Shown here one piece after another: positions 53,275 through 61,787 of a DNA stretch of 64,000 nt (positions are counted from its first letter, which is position 1; each line of letters opens with the position of its first letter). The stretch comes from Streptomyces sp. PT12 (GTDB lineage: Bacteria; Actinomycetota; Actinomycetes; Streptomycetales; Streptomycetaceae), in contig NZ_QEST01000096.1 of assembly GCF_003311645.1 (NCBI RefSeq), positions 158,206 to 222,205 on the forward strand. The letters are read 5' to 3'. The position numbers were made by a program, and so were the translations under genes. Under the pieces are notes generated by a model. That model was not told the origin of the DNA, made no database searches, and saw only the letters and a program-made list of their open reading frames with translations.

Positions 53275-54406
53275 GCCGGACGCCTACTTGTCCAGTTCGG
53301 GCCAGCAGGATCTCCTGCGAATCTTCGAAGGCTTCGCCCATCCACAGGACCCGAAGCGTGCACCCTGCCAGGTCGTGTACGTGACGCACTCACCGTTCCT
53401 GATCGACAAGAACCACGGCGAACGCATCCGGGTGCTGGAGAAGCGCGAAGGAGACGAGGGCACACGCGTCGTACGGAACGCGTCACGCAATCACTACGAG
53501 CCGCTGCGCTCGGCGTTCGGCGGCTTTGTCGCAGAGACCACCTTCATCAGCAACTGCAACCTGATGCTCGAGGGCATGTCGGACCAGATCCTGCTTGCCG
53601 GCATGTCCGCGCGACTGCGGCAGCAGAAGGCGCCGGCGCTCGACAACATTGACCTGAACGCGCTGACGCTGGTTCCAGCGGGTTCGGCCTCCCACATCCC
53701 GTACATGGTGTACCTCGCCCGGGGGCGCGATGCAGACCGGCCAGCGGTCATCGTTCTGCTGGGCAGCGATGAGGCGGGTGACAAGGCCCGTAAGGGGCTG
53801 CAGCGCGGGTCTCAAGGTAAGAGACTGATCGACCCAGATCTCATCCTGCAACTGGGCGACGTTCCGGGAGACAAAGTCGCCAGCACCGCAACTGACGGTG
53901 TACGCACCATCGAAGACCTTATTCCCCTGGCGATCGGCGTCTCCGCCGTGAAGCGCTACGCGAATGACTTCCTGGAACCCGAACAGTCCCAGCAAGTTCA
54001 GTCGTTGGACGTCGGTGACGTGGATTTCTCGGACTGCGACGGCACGCACGAAGCCCTCGCCGCGGCCGCCCAGTCCAAGGTGCCTGGTCTACATCTGGAC
54101 AAGGTAGGACTGGCCCGAAGCGTCATCGACTCGATCCGCTACAGCTCCGGTCTCGACGATGCGTTGCACACCATGGGCGTCGGTGTCTGCTCACAAGGAT
54201 CCAGCCAATTCGCAGCGGCACCAGGTCGCCCTGGTTCGAAACTTCGACCGGGGTTCGGCTCATGGCTGGGCCCTGGCCGCGTCGAGCAGCACGGCAGCAG
54301 CTCTGGCGTCCGTTTTCGGACTGTGCGCGGGCATGTCCCCTTGTGTGCGCCCGTCGTATCCGACCTACAGTCTCGATCTTGTCATGACGCCACCGATGCG
54401 ACGTAG
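53165..54406 (+). pseudogene. OLD-family ATPase/TOPRIM nuclease, 5'-truncated and frameshifted
   Basis: The 5' end joins the parA fragment. The sequence then reads R-S-G-G-L-K-Y-F-L-S-S-F (signature of the ABC-type ATPase) and, after a one-base deletion near 53235, G-P-E-I-L-L-M-D-E-P-D-A-Y-L (Walker B) and V-T-H-S-P-F-L-I-D. A TOPRIM-like domain follows (N-L-M-L-E-G-M-S-D-Q then L-L-G-S-D-E-A-G-D). The Walker A part is absent. After about 54170 the frame looks random. Related proteins act in phage defence (OLD, Gabija). Probably a dead gene. Confidence 0.75.
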
Positions 54407-54417
54407 GGGGAACAGCC

Positions 54418-55779
54418 GTGGCAGAAGCAGCACAGGTGCTCAAGGAACTTGTGCAGGCCTGGAATGTGCAGATCGACTCGACCAGCGCGTTGGCGGGAGC
54501 CGTCGCCGATGCCGCCGCGAAGGACGACAAGGAACGACGGGAGGACGGGCGCGAACCGCTTCGGCGAAAGCCGGGGTTGAGGCCGTTGCCTGCAACCGAG
54601 GTCGGCCCGTCGGTCAGGTTCACGCCGTGGGATGTACTGCACGCGCTGGGGCGTGCCACTGTGCTGTCCCGGCAGGGAGCCGGGCGTGGGCTGGCTGAGC
54701 ACTGGGGTTGTCTGAAGTACTGCCAGGCACTGGACGGCAGCCCTGGTCGGTATATGGCGCTGTCAGAGGAAGGGTTGAATCCCAGGCGCCACTACAAGAC
54801 TGTGCAATCCGGCGAGTTGGGCATCGGATTCGCGCTCGCCGTCGCGGAACGAGCTCTCAAGAAGCGGTATCCGGACCACTTGATCTCGGTCGTGGACGCG
54901 GACATCGCCCTGCAGGCGGGCTGGGCGTTGGTGGGCAAGGACGTCGAGCGACGGGACTGGGTGAAGTTGCGCCCCGACTTTCTCCTGGAGGCGTGGAAGC
55001 CTGGCGAGCCGTCGAAGGTCGTCCCTCTCGCGTGCAAGGGGACCCACGCGAAGGGCTCTTACGCGCACACCCAGCTGGCCGCTGCCTCAGCGCAGGTCGA
55101 AGCGGTGCACATCGGCCCCTGGGATCAAACGCCGACCCTGGTGACGTCGACGGAGCTGCTCGGGCAGGGCGGCATCATCGTGCACGTGCTGCATGCCCCC
55201 GGTGACGGCTCCCTGCCCATGCCACCGGACGCTCTGGACGCGAATCGCGAGCTGCAGGACCTGAATATCTACCCCGACGTCCGCGTCCCGGGTGCTGATG
55301 GTGAGGACGAGCAACGCGTGAGCGGCTTCCAGGTGATGCCGGACCAGTACCCGTGGTTCCGCATGGCCCTCGCGCGGGCAGGGGCAGCCGGGCTGACGGG
55401 GTTCACCGGCGGCGGTGAGCCGACGGCGCAATACCTGACGGAGCGGCAGGGTAAGCGGCACTTCAAGGGCTTCACGCATGCCGGTACGGGAATCGTGCAG
55501 GACATCGATCACGAGATCGGTGGGATGTCCTTTGTCGGGACGGATCACGTCTTCCGGTTGAACGGCACGCGGGTGGAGGCGTTCTCCGGTCTTGAGGCGA
55601 GCCTCTTCGATCACTTGCGCGACGGGCGGGTGGAGGAGTACCGGCGCAACGCACACGCTCTGCGATCGAGGTGGAAGGCTGTCAGCCGCCAGGACGACTG
55701 GGACGGACCCGTTTCGGTGCGCGAGGACGGTTCCATCATGGCCATGCGACTGCTGCCCGAGCCGCCCCGCACACTCTGA
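54418..55779 (+). CDS. Unrecognised 453-aa protein with degenerate PD-(D/E)XK-like motif
   Basis: No family is recognised. It has an intact frame, a GTG start with AGGGGGAA and its own terminator. At residues 185-208 it reads R-P-D-F-L-L-E then V-V-P-L-A-C-K-G-T. PD-(D/E)XK nucleases often have P-D-F...E-C-K-G-T here, so Asp187 and Lys207 are kept and the Glu is replaced by Ala205. The region after it (H-T-Q-L-A-A-A-S-A-Q-V) is regular helix. It could be a nuclease-like protein that has lost metal binding, or a structural variant. It lies just before the EACC1/caspase pair in the same direction. Confidence 0.6.
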   Translation: MAEAAQVLKELVQAWNVQIDSTSALAGAVADAAAKDDKERREDGREPLRRKPGLRPLPATEVGPSVRFTPWDVLHALGRATVLSRQGAGRGLAEHWGCLKYCQALDGSPGRYMALSEEGLNPRRHYKTVQSGELGIGFALAVAERALKKRYPDHLISVVDADIALQAGWALVGKDVERRDWVKLRPDFLLEAWKPGEPSKVVPLACKGTHAKGSYAHTQLAAASAQVEAVHIGPWDQTPTLVTSTELLGQGGIIVHVLHAPGDGSLPMPPDALDANRELQDLNIYPDVRVPGADGEDEQRVSGFQVMPDQYPWFRMALARAGAAGLTGFTGGGEPTAQYLTERQGKRHFKGFTHAGTGIVQDIDHEIGGMSFVGTDHVFRLNGTRVEAFSGLEASLFDHLRDGRVEEYRRNAHALRSRWKAVSRQDDWDGPVSVREDGSIMAMRLLPEPPRTL

Positions 55780-55818
55780 ATCGAGCCGACACGAGCTGTA
55801 GCTCACGGCTGGCTGAAT

Positions 55819-55860
55819 GGTGCCCCTGCGAATCCCCGTCGAGCTGTCTCCAGGGGCACC
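55819..55860. terminator. Hairpin after the 54418-55779 gene
   Basis: GGTGCCCCTG (55819-55828) pairs with CAGGGGCACC (55851-55860) around a 22-base loop. It lies 39 bases after the stop and 49 before the EACC1 start. It suggests separate transcription, or attenuated read-through, of the next pair. Confidence 0.6.
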
Positions 55861-55909
55861 TTCATGCCAATATCATCCCACGTGATGACCCGATAACAAG
55901 GAGTGGCGC

Positions 55910-56326
55910 ATGCGGGACGGGGGACGCCGGTGGCAGCTCGTGGTGGCGGCCGGCGGGGACGCGCTGCGGCAGGAACGTCTCACGCGCGATCTGTACGCGG
56001 CCCTGCACGGAACGGAGGGCGTGGTCGCCGGCATCGCCGAAGACGACGCGGCAATACAGCCGGGCCACAAGGGTGTCGGCGTCGGCGAGGTGGCACTGTG
56101 GGCTGCCACGGCAACCGCGATCGCCCGGCCCGCTTCCCAGGTTCTGATCACCGCGATCAAGGAATGGTGCGCCAAGGACCGGCACCGCAAGGTCGAGGTC
56201 ACCTACGACGGGCATTCCGTCGCCATCACGGGCCGCCCGGACGCCGCTCAAGAGCGTGTGGTTCGCGAATTCCTGGACAAGGTGGGTGACGCCCCGTCCA
56301 ACGGACCGGAAGGTGACGGCGAGTGA
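55910..56326 (+). CDS. EACC1-type effector-associated constant component
   Basis: A 138-aa protein. It begins with a W-Q-L-V-V-A-A-G strand, then R-D-L-Y-A-A-L, a G-x-G-x-V-A-L-W segment, a hydrophobic helix ending in W-C-A-K-D and the strand V-E-V-T-Y-D-G-H-S-V. This matches the actinobacterial EACC1 family, which lies next to caspase or trypsin-type effector genes in proposed NTP-dependent conflict systems. Its stop overlaps the next start by GTGA, so the two proteins are made together. The AAGGAG box is strong. The precise role is not known. Confidence 0.75.
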   Translation: MRDGGRRWQLVVAAGGDALRQERLTRDLYAALHGTEGVVAGIAEDDAAIQPGHKGVGVGEVALWAATATAIARPASQVLITAIKEWCAKDRHRKVEVTYDGHSVAITGRPDAAQERVVREFLDKVGDAPSNGPEGDGE

Positions 56327-59300
56327 CCCGGCTTGTCAGGCGCCGCGCCCTGCTCATCGGCAATGAGCACTACGACGACAGCCGCTTCTCCCCGCTGCCC
56401 TCCACTCGGGCCGACATCTGGGGCATGGAGCAGGTCCTCAGACACCGCAGCATCGGCGGGTTCGTCTCCATCACGTCCCGGGAGAACTTGACCGCCGCCG
56501 ACATGCAGGAGGCCGTCAGCGAGTTCCTGGACGCCTGTGAGCAGGATGAACTGGCCCTGGTCTACGTATCCGGACACGGTGCTCGACTCGTGCGGGACGG
56601 CGGGGAGTTCCACTTCATCGCCACCGACACCGACTTCGACCGGATCGCGGAAACGGGCGTGAGCGCGGGCTTCGTCAACGAGCGGCTGGAACAGTGCTGG
56701 GCCCCGCAGAAGGTCGTAATGATCGACTGCTGCCGCAGCGGCGGCTTCGCCGTGGGCCTGCGCACCTCTGACCGGCAGCCCGACTCCGTCGCGAAGTCCG
56801 CCGAGCAGGAGCAGCCTCTGCTCACCAGCCGCGGCGTGTACGTGCTGTCGTCGTCACGGGCCGGTGAGGACTCATACGCCGACAGGGACAGCACCGGCGA
56901 GGTGCAGCCGTCCGCGTTCACCGCCGAGGTCATCGAAGCCCTGCGTACCGGCAAGGTGAGCAAGGACGGCAAGGGCGACGTGTCGGTGGAGGACCTCTTC
57001 CACTACGTCAACCGACGCATGCGCGCCCAGGGTGCCCGCCAGGTGCCGGTCAAGTTCGCGCACGGCGTCGACGACCGTATCGTCATCGCCGACTGCCCGT
57101 TCGGCGCGGCCCCGTTGCTCACACCACTCACCCGTCGCCCCATCCTCTCCTCCGCGCCGCAGGCTTTGGCCCCCACTCGCAAATCCGCCTCGTCTCAGCC
57201 AACGTGGCACCAGCTCCTGGACTACTACCGCGAGTGCGTGCTGTCGGACGAGACCGAGACACCGCTGATGTCGGTCGGCGACCACGACACTTCGTACGTG
57301 TGCCTCTCCGGCTCGGAGCGGCTTCTCTCCGGCGACGTCGACGACGACGGCTGCATCCCCGTCCCGACGAAGGCAGGCGGGCTGATCGAGTCCGCCGTCG
57401 AGCAGGAGGCCGAACTGTGGGCCGGATACCCGGCCGTGGTCCTGACCGGACCACGCGGCGGCCGCCCCTGGCGGCACCCGAAATTTGCGCCCCTGCTGAT
57501 CCGCCGCGTGGAGGTCGTCTCCGAAGACGGCCGCGTACGGCTCAAGCCCTTCGGTCCCGTCCAGCCGCACCCTCAGCTGGCGCGGGACTGGCTGGGGGAC
57601 GAGGAGGCCGCCCAGCTCGCCGACACCTTCCAGCCGACCTGGCATCGCGGCCAGCACGACCGCATGGCCGTGGAAGCGAGCAAGCTCCTCCGGGAGGAGT
57701 TCGAGATCCCCTGCATCCAGGAACTCCTTCCCGATCAGCTCGCCGACCGCATCGACATTCACACGCCAGGCGACGGCGCGCGCAACACCGCCGTGCTCTT
57801 CACAGCCCTGCCCGACACCGCCTACACGAGGAAGCTCCTGGACGACTTCGCAGGTATCGCGGAGCAGACGGACCGCATCCAGGCGACAGCGCTCGCCGCC
57901 CTCTCGCCCGACCCGGCCGAACGCACCCGCGCACTGGCCCTGTCGGAACCAGAGCCGACACGTCTGGTCACACCACTACCCTGCAACGAGGCCCAAGCCG
58001 CCGTGCTGCACTCGGCCATGACCCGACGGCTGACCGTCGCCACGGGACCGCCGGGCACCGGAAAGAGCCAGCTCGTGGCCAACCTCGTCGCCACAGCGGT
58101 GACGAGCGGCCAGAGCGTTCTCGTGGCCTCCAACAACAACGAGGCGGTGAACGAGGTCTGGCGCCGCTGCGACACCCTGGTACCCGGCAGTGTCATACGC
58201 ACCGGCTCGGCCAAGGCCAAGACCGGGAACTACGTCGAAACCGAGGCCAAAGGCCTGGACGCCCTGCGCACCGCGCCGGAACCCGTCCCCAACGTGGCCA
58301 CGGCCGCCATGAACGTCGATATCGCCCGCGGCCAACTCGCCCGCGTCCGGCAGGATCTCGCCCAGGTCACCATGACCGAAAAGGACCTGCTTCAAGCCGG
58401 CCAACTGCGTGAGGAGCACGCCGCCCAACTCGGCCGGTCTGTAACCGAACTGACCGAGGTCCTTTCACAGGCGAGAAGCCACGATCAGGTGGAGGCCCGG
58501 GCACGGCGTCTGGCCCACGCCCGGTTCTTCGGCACCTGGCGGCGCGGCCGCTTCCTGAGCAAGATCGGCCTCAAGACCTTCGAGGGGGACCGGGCAGAAG
58601 GCTGCCTCGCTCTGGCCGACTTCGCTGCTGCGGAAGCAGCCTGGCGCAACGGATACGCACGGGTCGCCCATGTCGATGACACCGCGCTGGCTACGACGGT
58701 CGGCGCTGCCGAAGCGGGCGTGCAGAACGCCTCGCGCACCCTGCTGGAAAGCACCGTACGGAGCAACGCGCGGACCGGCCGTCAGCGCATCCGCAATCTT
58801 CTGAGCGCCAGAGACAGCAACCGCACCGACTGGGCCGCCGTGCGTGAAGTGCTCCCTGCCGCACCCAGCTGGGCGGTCACCAGCCTTTCCGCTCGGCGCT
58901 TCCCGCTCGGTCCCGCCCTGTTCGACCTGGTCGTCATCGACGAGGCCAGCCAGTGCGCCATCCCGCACGTGCTTCCGCTGCTGTTCCGGGCGCGGCGAGC
59001 CCTGGTCATCGGGGACGCCATGCAACTTCCGCACATCGCCAAGATCAGCCCCGAACGCGAGGCTCTGATCCGCCGCAAGACCGGCCTGCGCTCCGGCTGG
59101 CTGGAGAAGCACCGGCTCGTCCACCGCCGCCACTCCGCATTCCACACCGCCGAGCGCTCCGCGGGAGGCACCCTCCTCCTCGACGAGCACTTCCGCTGCC
59201 ACCCTCACATCGCCGCCGTGTCCAACGAACTCTTCTACGACCAGGGGCTGACGGTCCTCACCGACACCCGGGACCGCCCGTCCCTGCCCAGGCAACCGAT

Positions 59301-60054
59301 CTTCTGGTCCCACGTTCCCGGACGGGCCACCCGGCCTCCGTACGGCGGCTCCTGGGTGAACCACGACGAGATCCGGCAGGTGGACAGTTTCGTGCGTGCC
59401 CTGCTGGAGGAACTCCCCGACGAAGCCACGATCGGCGTGGTCACCCCCTTCACGCCCCAAGCCGACGAACTCCGCGCGCAACTGAGGCAATACGGCCGGC
59501 AACGCGTGCGCGTCGGCACCGTGCACACCTTCCAGGGCGGTGAGCGCGACGTCATGGTCTTCTCCCTCGTCGCCGGTGAAGGCATGCACGACAGCGCGAT
59601 CGGCTGGGTCCACCGCCAGCTCAATCTCTGGAACGTCGCCATCACCCGCGCCCGCAGCCACCTCATCGTGGTCGGCGACATGAACCTGTGGCGCAGGTGG
59701 GGCGGGGTCGCCAGCGAACTCCTGAACGCCGCCACCACGACCGGGCCTCGCATCGAGGACCATGCGGGCGACGACCTGCTGCAACGCCTCTACCAGGTCA
59801 TGTGCACACAGCCGGGAACGACAGCGACGCTCGGCGAGAGCGTCCACGGCCACCCCGTCGACGTCCTGGTACGAAGCCGGGACGCTGCCCGTCCACAGGC
59901 CGTCCTGCTCGACCGCGGGCCGGACGAAGGCGCTGACGAAGCTCGCCACCTGCGCCTGATGCTGCACCGCCGTCGGCTCGTGGACTGCGGCGAAGAGAGC
60001 GCTCACGCCCTGCGCTACCCGGCGTGGCGACTGTACGACACGAGCACCCGCTGA
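56323..60054 (+). CDS. Caspase-like protease fused to SF1 helicase and degenerate nuclease-like domain
   Basis: A 1,243-aa three-part protein. Residues 1-255 are a C14 caspase-like domain with H85 (Y-V-S-G-H-G) and C137 (M-I-D-C-C-R-S-G). Residues about 550-1130 are a superfamily 1 helicase: Walker A G-P-P-G-T-G-K-S at 575-582, D-E-A-S-Q at 873, G-D-A-M-Q-L at 898, T-F-Q-G-G-E-R-D at 1069, and motif VI A-I-T-R-A-R at 1106. The C-terminal 110 residues resemble an MTES_1575/DUF559-type nuclease; D1180 is kept, while the E-x-D region reads V-L-L-D-R-G, so it may be inactive. The frame is intact and overlaps the EACC1 gene. A nucleic-acid-triggered protease is the likely role. Confidence 0.85.
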   Translation: MTRLVRRRALLIGNEHYDDSRFSPLPSTRADIWGMEQVLRHRSIGGFVSITSRENLTAADMQEAVSEFLDACEQDELALVYVSGHGARLVRDGGEFHFIATDTDFDRIAETGVSAGFVNERLEQCWAPQKVVMIDCCRSGGFAVGLRTSDRQPDSVAKSAEQEQPLLTSRGVYVLSSSRAGEDSYADRDSTGEVQPSAFTAEVIEALRTGKVSKDGKGDVSVEDLFHYVNRRMRAQGARQVPVKFAHGVDDRIVIADCPFGAAPLLTPLTRRPILSSAPQALAPTRKSASSQPTWHQLLDYYRECVLSDETETPLMSVGDHDTSYVCLSGSERLLSGDVDDDGCIPVPTKAGGLIESAVEQEAELWAGYPAVVLTGPRGGRPWRHPKFAPLLIRRVEVVSEDGRVRLKPFGPVQPHPQLARDWLGDEEAAQLADTFQPTWHRGQHDRMAVEASKLLREEFEIPCIQELLPDQLADRIDIHTPGDGARNTAVLFTALPDTAYTRKLLDDFAGIAEQTDRIQATALAALSPDPAERTRALALSEPEPTRLVTPLPCNEAQAAVLHSAMTRRLTVATGPPGTGKSQLVANLVATAVTSGQSVLVASNNNEAVNEVWRRCDTLVPGSVIRTGSAKAKTGNYVETEAKGLDALRTAPEPVPNVATAAMNVDIARGQLARVRQDLAQVTMTEKDLLQAGQLREEHAAQLGRSVTELTEVLSQARSHDQVEARARRLAHARFFGTWRRGRFLSKIGLKTFEGDRAEGCLALADFAAAEAAWRNGYARVAHVDDTALATTVGAAEAGVQNASRTLLESTVRSNARTGRQRIRNLLSARDSNRTDWAAVREVLPAAPSWAVTSLSARRFPLGPALFDLVVIDEASQCAIPHVLPLLFRARRALVIGDAMQLPHIAKISPEREALIRRKTGLRSGWLEKHRLVHRRHSAFHTAERSAGGTLLLDEHFRCHPHIAAVSNELFYDQGLTVLTDTRDRPSLPRQPIFWSHVPGRATRPPYGGSWVNHDEIRQVDSFVRALLEELPDEATIGVVTPFTPQADELRAQLRQYGRQRVRVGTVHTFQGGERDVMVFSLVAGEGMHDSAIGWVHRQLNLWNVAITRARSHLIVVGDMNLWRRWGGVASELLNAATTTGPRIEDHAGDDLLQRLYQVMCTQPGTTATLGESVHGHPVDVLVRSRDAARPQAVLLDRGPDEGADEARHLRLMLHRRRLVDCGEESAHALRYPAWRLYDTSTR

Positions 60055-60079
60055 CCGGTGAACGGCTCTTGGGCGCTGG

Positions 60080-60784
60080 TCACTTCCCGTAGGCCTGCTT
60101 CCAGCGCGCCCGGTGACGGGAGTCCCCCTGGCCGCGACCGTTCACACGGCTCAGCGCCAAAAGGGACGCTCCGTTGTTCCACAAGCCGAGGTGATCGCGG
60201 TGCACAGCGAGAATGCCGTGCTCCACCGCGAACCTCTCGGAAGGATGGCTGAACCTGGTGGTCGTCACAAACACCGCCACGTCGGCTTGGAAGTGGACCT
60301 TGGCACCCAGCAGATCACGTAGCTCACGGCTGGCGATGGTGCTGCTGGGCGCGTACCGCTTGCACTGGATCACAAACGTCCGGCCATCCGGCAGACGACC
60401 GACGACATCAGCACCGTTGTCGTGCGAACCACCCACCCGCCGGACCTCCGTGCATCCGTCCCTGCGGCACAAGTCGGCGACCAGCTCCTCGAATTCGGTG
60501 CCCGTCATCGCATCCACCTCGGCCAGGGTCCGCCGTCCGGCCTTCACCGCCTCGTCCTGGCGCCAGCGGCGGTCCCGAGCACGCACCCTCCGGTCGGTGC
60601 GCCACAGCCACCAGGCCACGGCTCCGATACCGCCGAGGACTACGCTCCCAACGACGTACGGCCACACCTCCGACCAGAACACCATCAGCACGATGAGCAG
60701 GCCGCCTCCGCCGAGCACGATCGGCTTTGCTCTTGTCACCCGCCCGCTACGACGAGCCGACTTCCGTCCACGTTGAACAGCCAT
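60080..60784 (-). CDS. Mrr-like restriction endonuclease with N-terminal membrane segments
   Basis: A 234-aa protein. The first 60 residues are basic and then hydrophobic, with two membrane segments (about 22-38 and 41-60). The C-terminal Mrr_cat domain has D126 in N-G-A-D-V-V and the Q140-x-K142 pair in V-I-Q-C-K-R-Y, a PD-(D/E)XK variant with Gln in place of the Glu. The ATG at 60784 has GGGGGAGG. Similar membrane-tethered Mrr proteins are frequent in Streptomyces and act on foreign or modified DNA. The 3' end is 25 bases from the convergent helicase gene. Confidence 0.88.
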   Translation of the reverse strand: MAVQRGRKSARRSGRVTRAKPIVLGGGGLLIVLMVFWSEVWPYVVGSVVLGGIGAVAWWLWRTDRRVRARDRRWRQDEAVKAGRRTLAEVDAMTGTEFEELVADLCRRDGCTEVRRVGGSHDNGADVVGRLPDGRTFVIQCKRYAPSSTIASRELRDLLGAKVHFQADVAVFVTTTRFSHPSERFAVEHGILAVHRDHLGLWNNGASLLALSRVNGRGQGDSRHRARWKQAYGK

Positions 60785-60934
60785 CTCGCCCTCCCCCGAA
60801 CCTTCCTGAAGCGAGAGTCTCGGCAACGCAGGACAAGCCCGGAAGAGCGCAAGTCAGCCATGACCGATTCCGCTCAGCCGGATCCGGCGGCCGATGCCAC
60901 CATCCGCTGATTCAGCAGCGTGGCTGTCAGCGCG

Positions 60935-61786
60935 CTACTCGTAGACAGTCGTGATCGGCGTGGAGACGCTGGCTCCGCTGCCGGGAGCGGCGTACGAGAT
61001 GGTCCACACGGCGGCGGTCTTGTTCGGGTAGCCGTACAGGTAGCCGCCGTTGTCGCAGCCGTAGTTCGGGCGTTGTCCCGCGAGCGTTGCGGTGCCGCCA
61101 CCGGCGAACGAGCAGCGGGCGCCGTTGGTCAGGACGAGGGTGATCGGTTCGATGTCGGGTCCGCCCGGCATGTGGTTGTTGTTGCCGGGAAAGCCCTCGG
61201 GGACCGACAGTTCGACCATGCGGTCGAGGGCTCCGTCCGGGCACAGTGCGCTGGTGTCCGAGGGATTGGAGTCCGGGGAGAAACAGGGGTCGAGGATCCG
61301 GTCGCCGGCGGTGCAGCGCCAGGCGTCCGTGCGCATCGTGGATTCGGCGGTCCCGAAGCAAGAGCCGCTGGCACGGTCGGTGATGGTGATGCCGGTTGCC
61401 GGGGTGCCGCCTGGGGACCAGGGGCTGAGGGTGATCACCTGGGTCTGCGTCGGAGCGGACGACGCCGCGACGGTCGAGGTCTGCGACTCGGTGACGGCGG
61501 AACGGGCGGGAGGTGACGTGGTCCCAGCCGGTGTGGCGCCAAGGGTGGAGCGGGCCGCGGCCGGCTGCGGGGAGTGGGTGGCGCGCGCTGAGGCGTGGCC
61601 CGGGTCCAGCGCGAACCAGGTCCCTGTGGCGGCCGCGGCGAACACGGTGGCCGCGACGACGATGAGCCAAGTGCCAGCGCAGATCGGTGAGCTGGAGATA
61701 GCGGCAAGAGAGGCGAAGAGCCTACTGCCGACCGGCGGGAACGGCCGGGGCCGTTCCCGCCGGTCGGCATCCGTGAGATCGCCCAA
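60935..61786 (-). CDS. Hypothetical single-pass membrane protein with extracellular Cys-rich domain
   Basis: A 283-aa product: a short cytoplasmic part, one membrane segment (L-I-V-V-A-A-T-V-F-A-A-A), a Thr/Ser/Pro-rich linker and an extracellular domain with Cys pairs (G-S-C-F-G, R-C-T-A-G, D-P-C-F, A-L-C-P, R-C-S-F, Y-G-C-D). The start is a TTG at 61786, only one base from the pglX stop, and the first 20 codons lie in a perfect palindrome, so the true 5' end may have been lost. No function known. Six to seven Cys suggest disulphides outside the cell. Confidence 0.65.
   Translation of the reverse strand: MGDLTDADRRERPRPFPPVGSRLFASLAAISSSPICAGTWLIVVAATVFAAAATGTWFALDPGHASARATHSPQPAAARSTLGATPAGTTSPPARSAVTESQTSTVAASSAPTQTQVITLSPWSPGGTPATGITITDRASGSCFGTAESTMRTDAWRCTAGDRILDPCFSPDSNPSDTSALCPDGALDRMVELSVPEGFPGNNNHMPGGPDIEPITLVLTNGARCSFAGGGTATLAGQRPNYGCDNGGYLYGYPNKTAAVWTISYAAPGSGASVSTPITTVYE
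61727..61768. repeat. 42-bp palindrome: 20-bp perfect arms with a 2-base spacer
   Basis: GCCGACCGGCGGGAACGGCC (61727-61746) is followed by GG and then its exact complement (61749-61768). It lies 20 bases after the pglX stop and inside the start of the next minus-strand frame. It is probably a terminator or a mobile-element scar. Cruciform formation is likely. Confidence 0.85.
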
Positions 61787-61787
61787 A

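Noticed and set aside
54225-54245. A ggttcgaa segment that resembles a tRNA T-loop
   Set aside because: No acceptor, anticodon or D-arm pairing could be placed around it.
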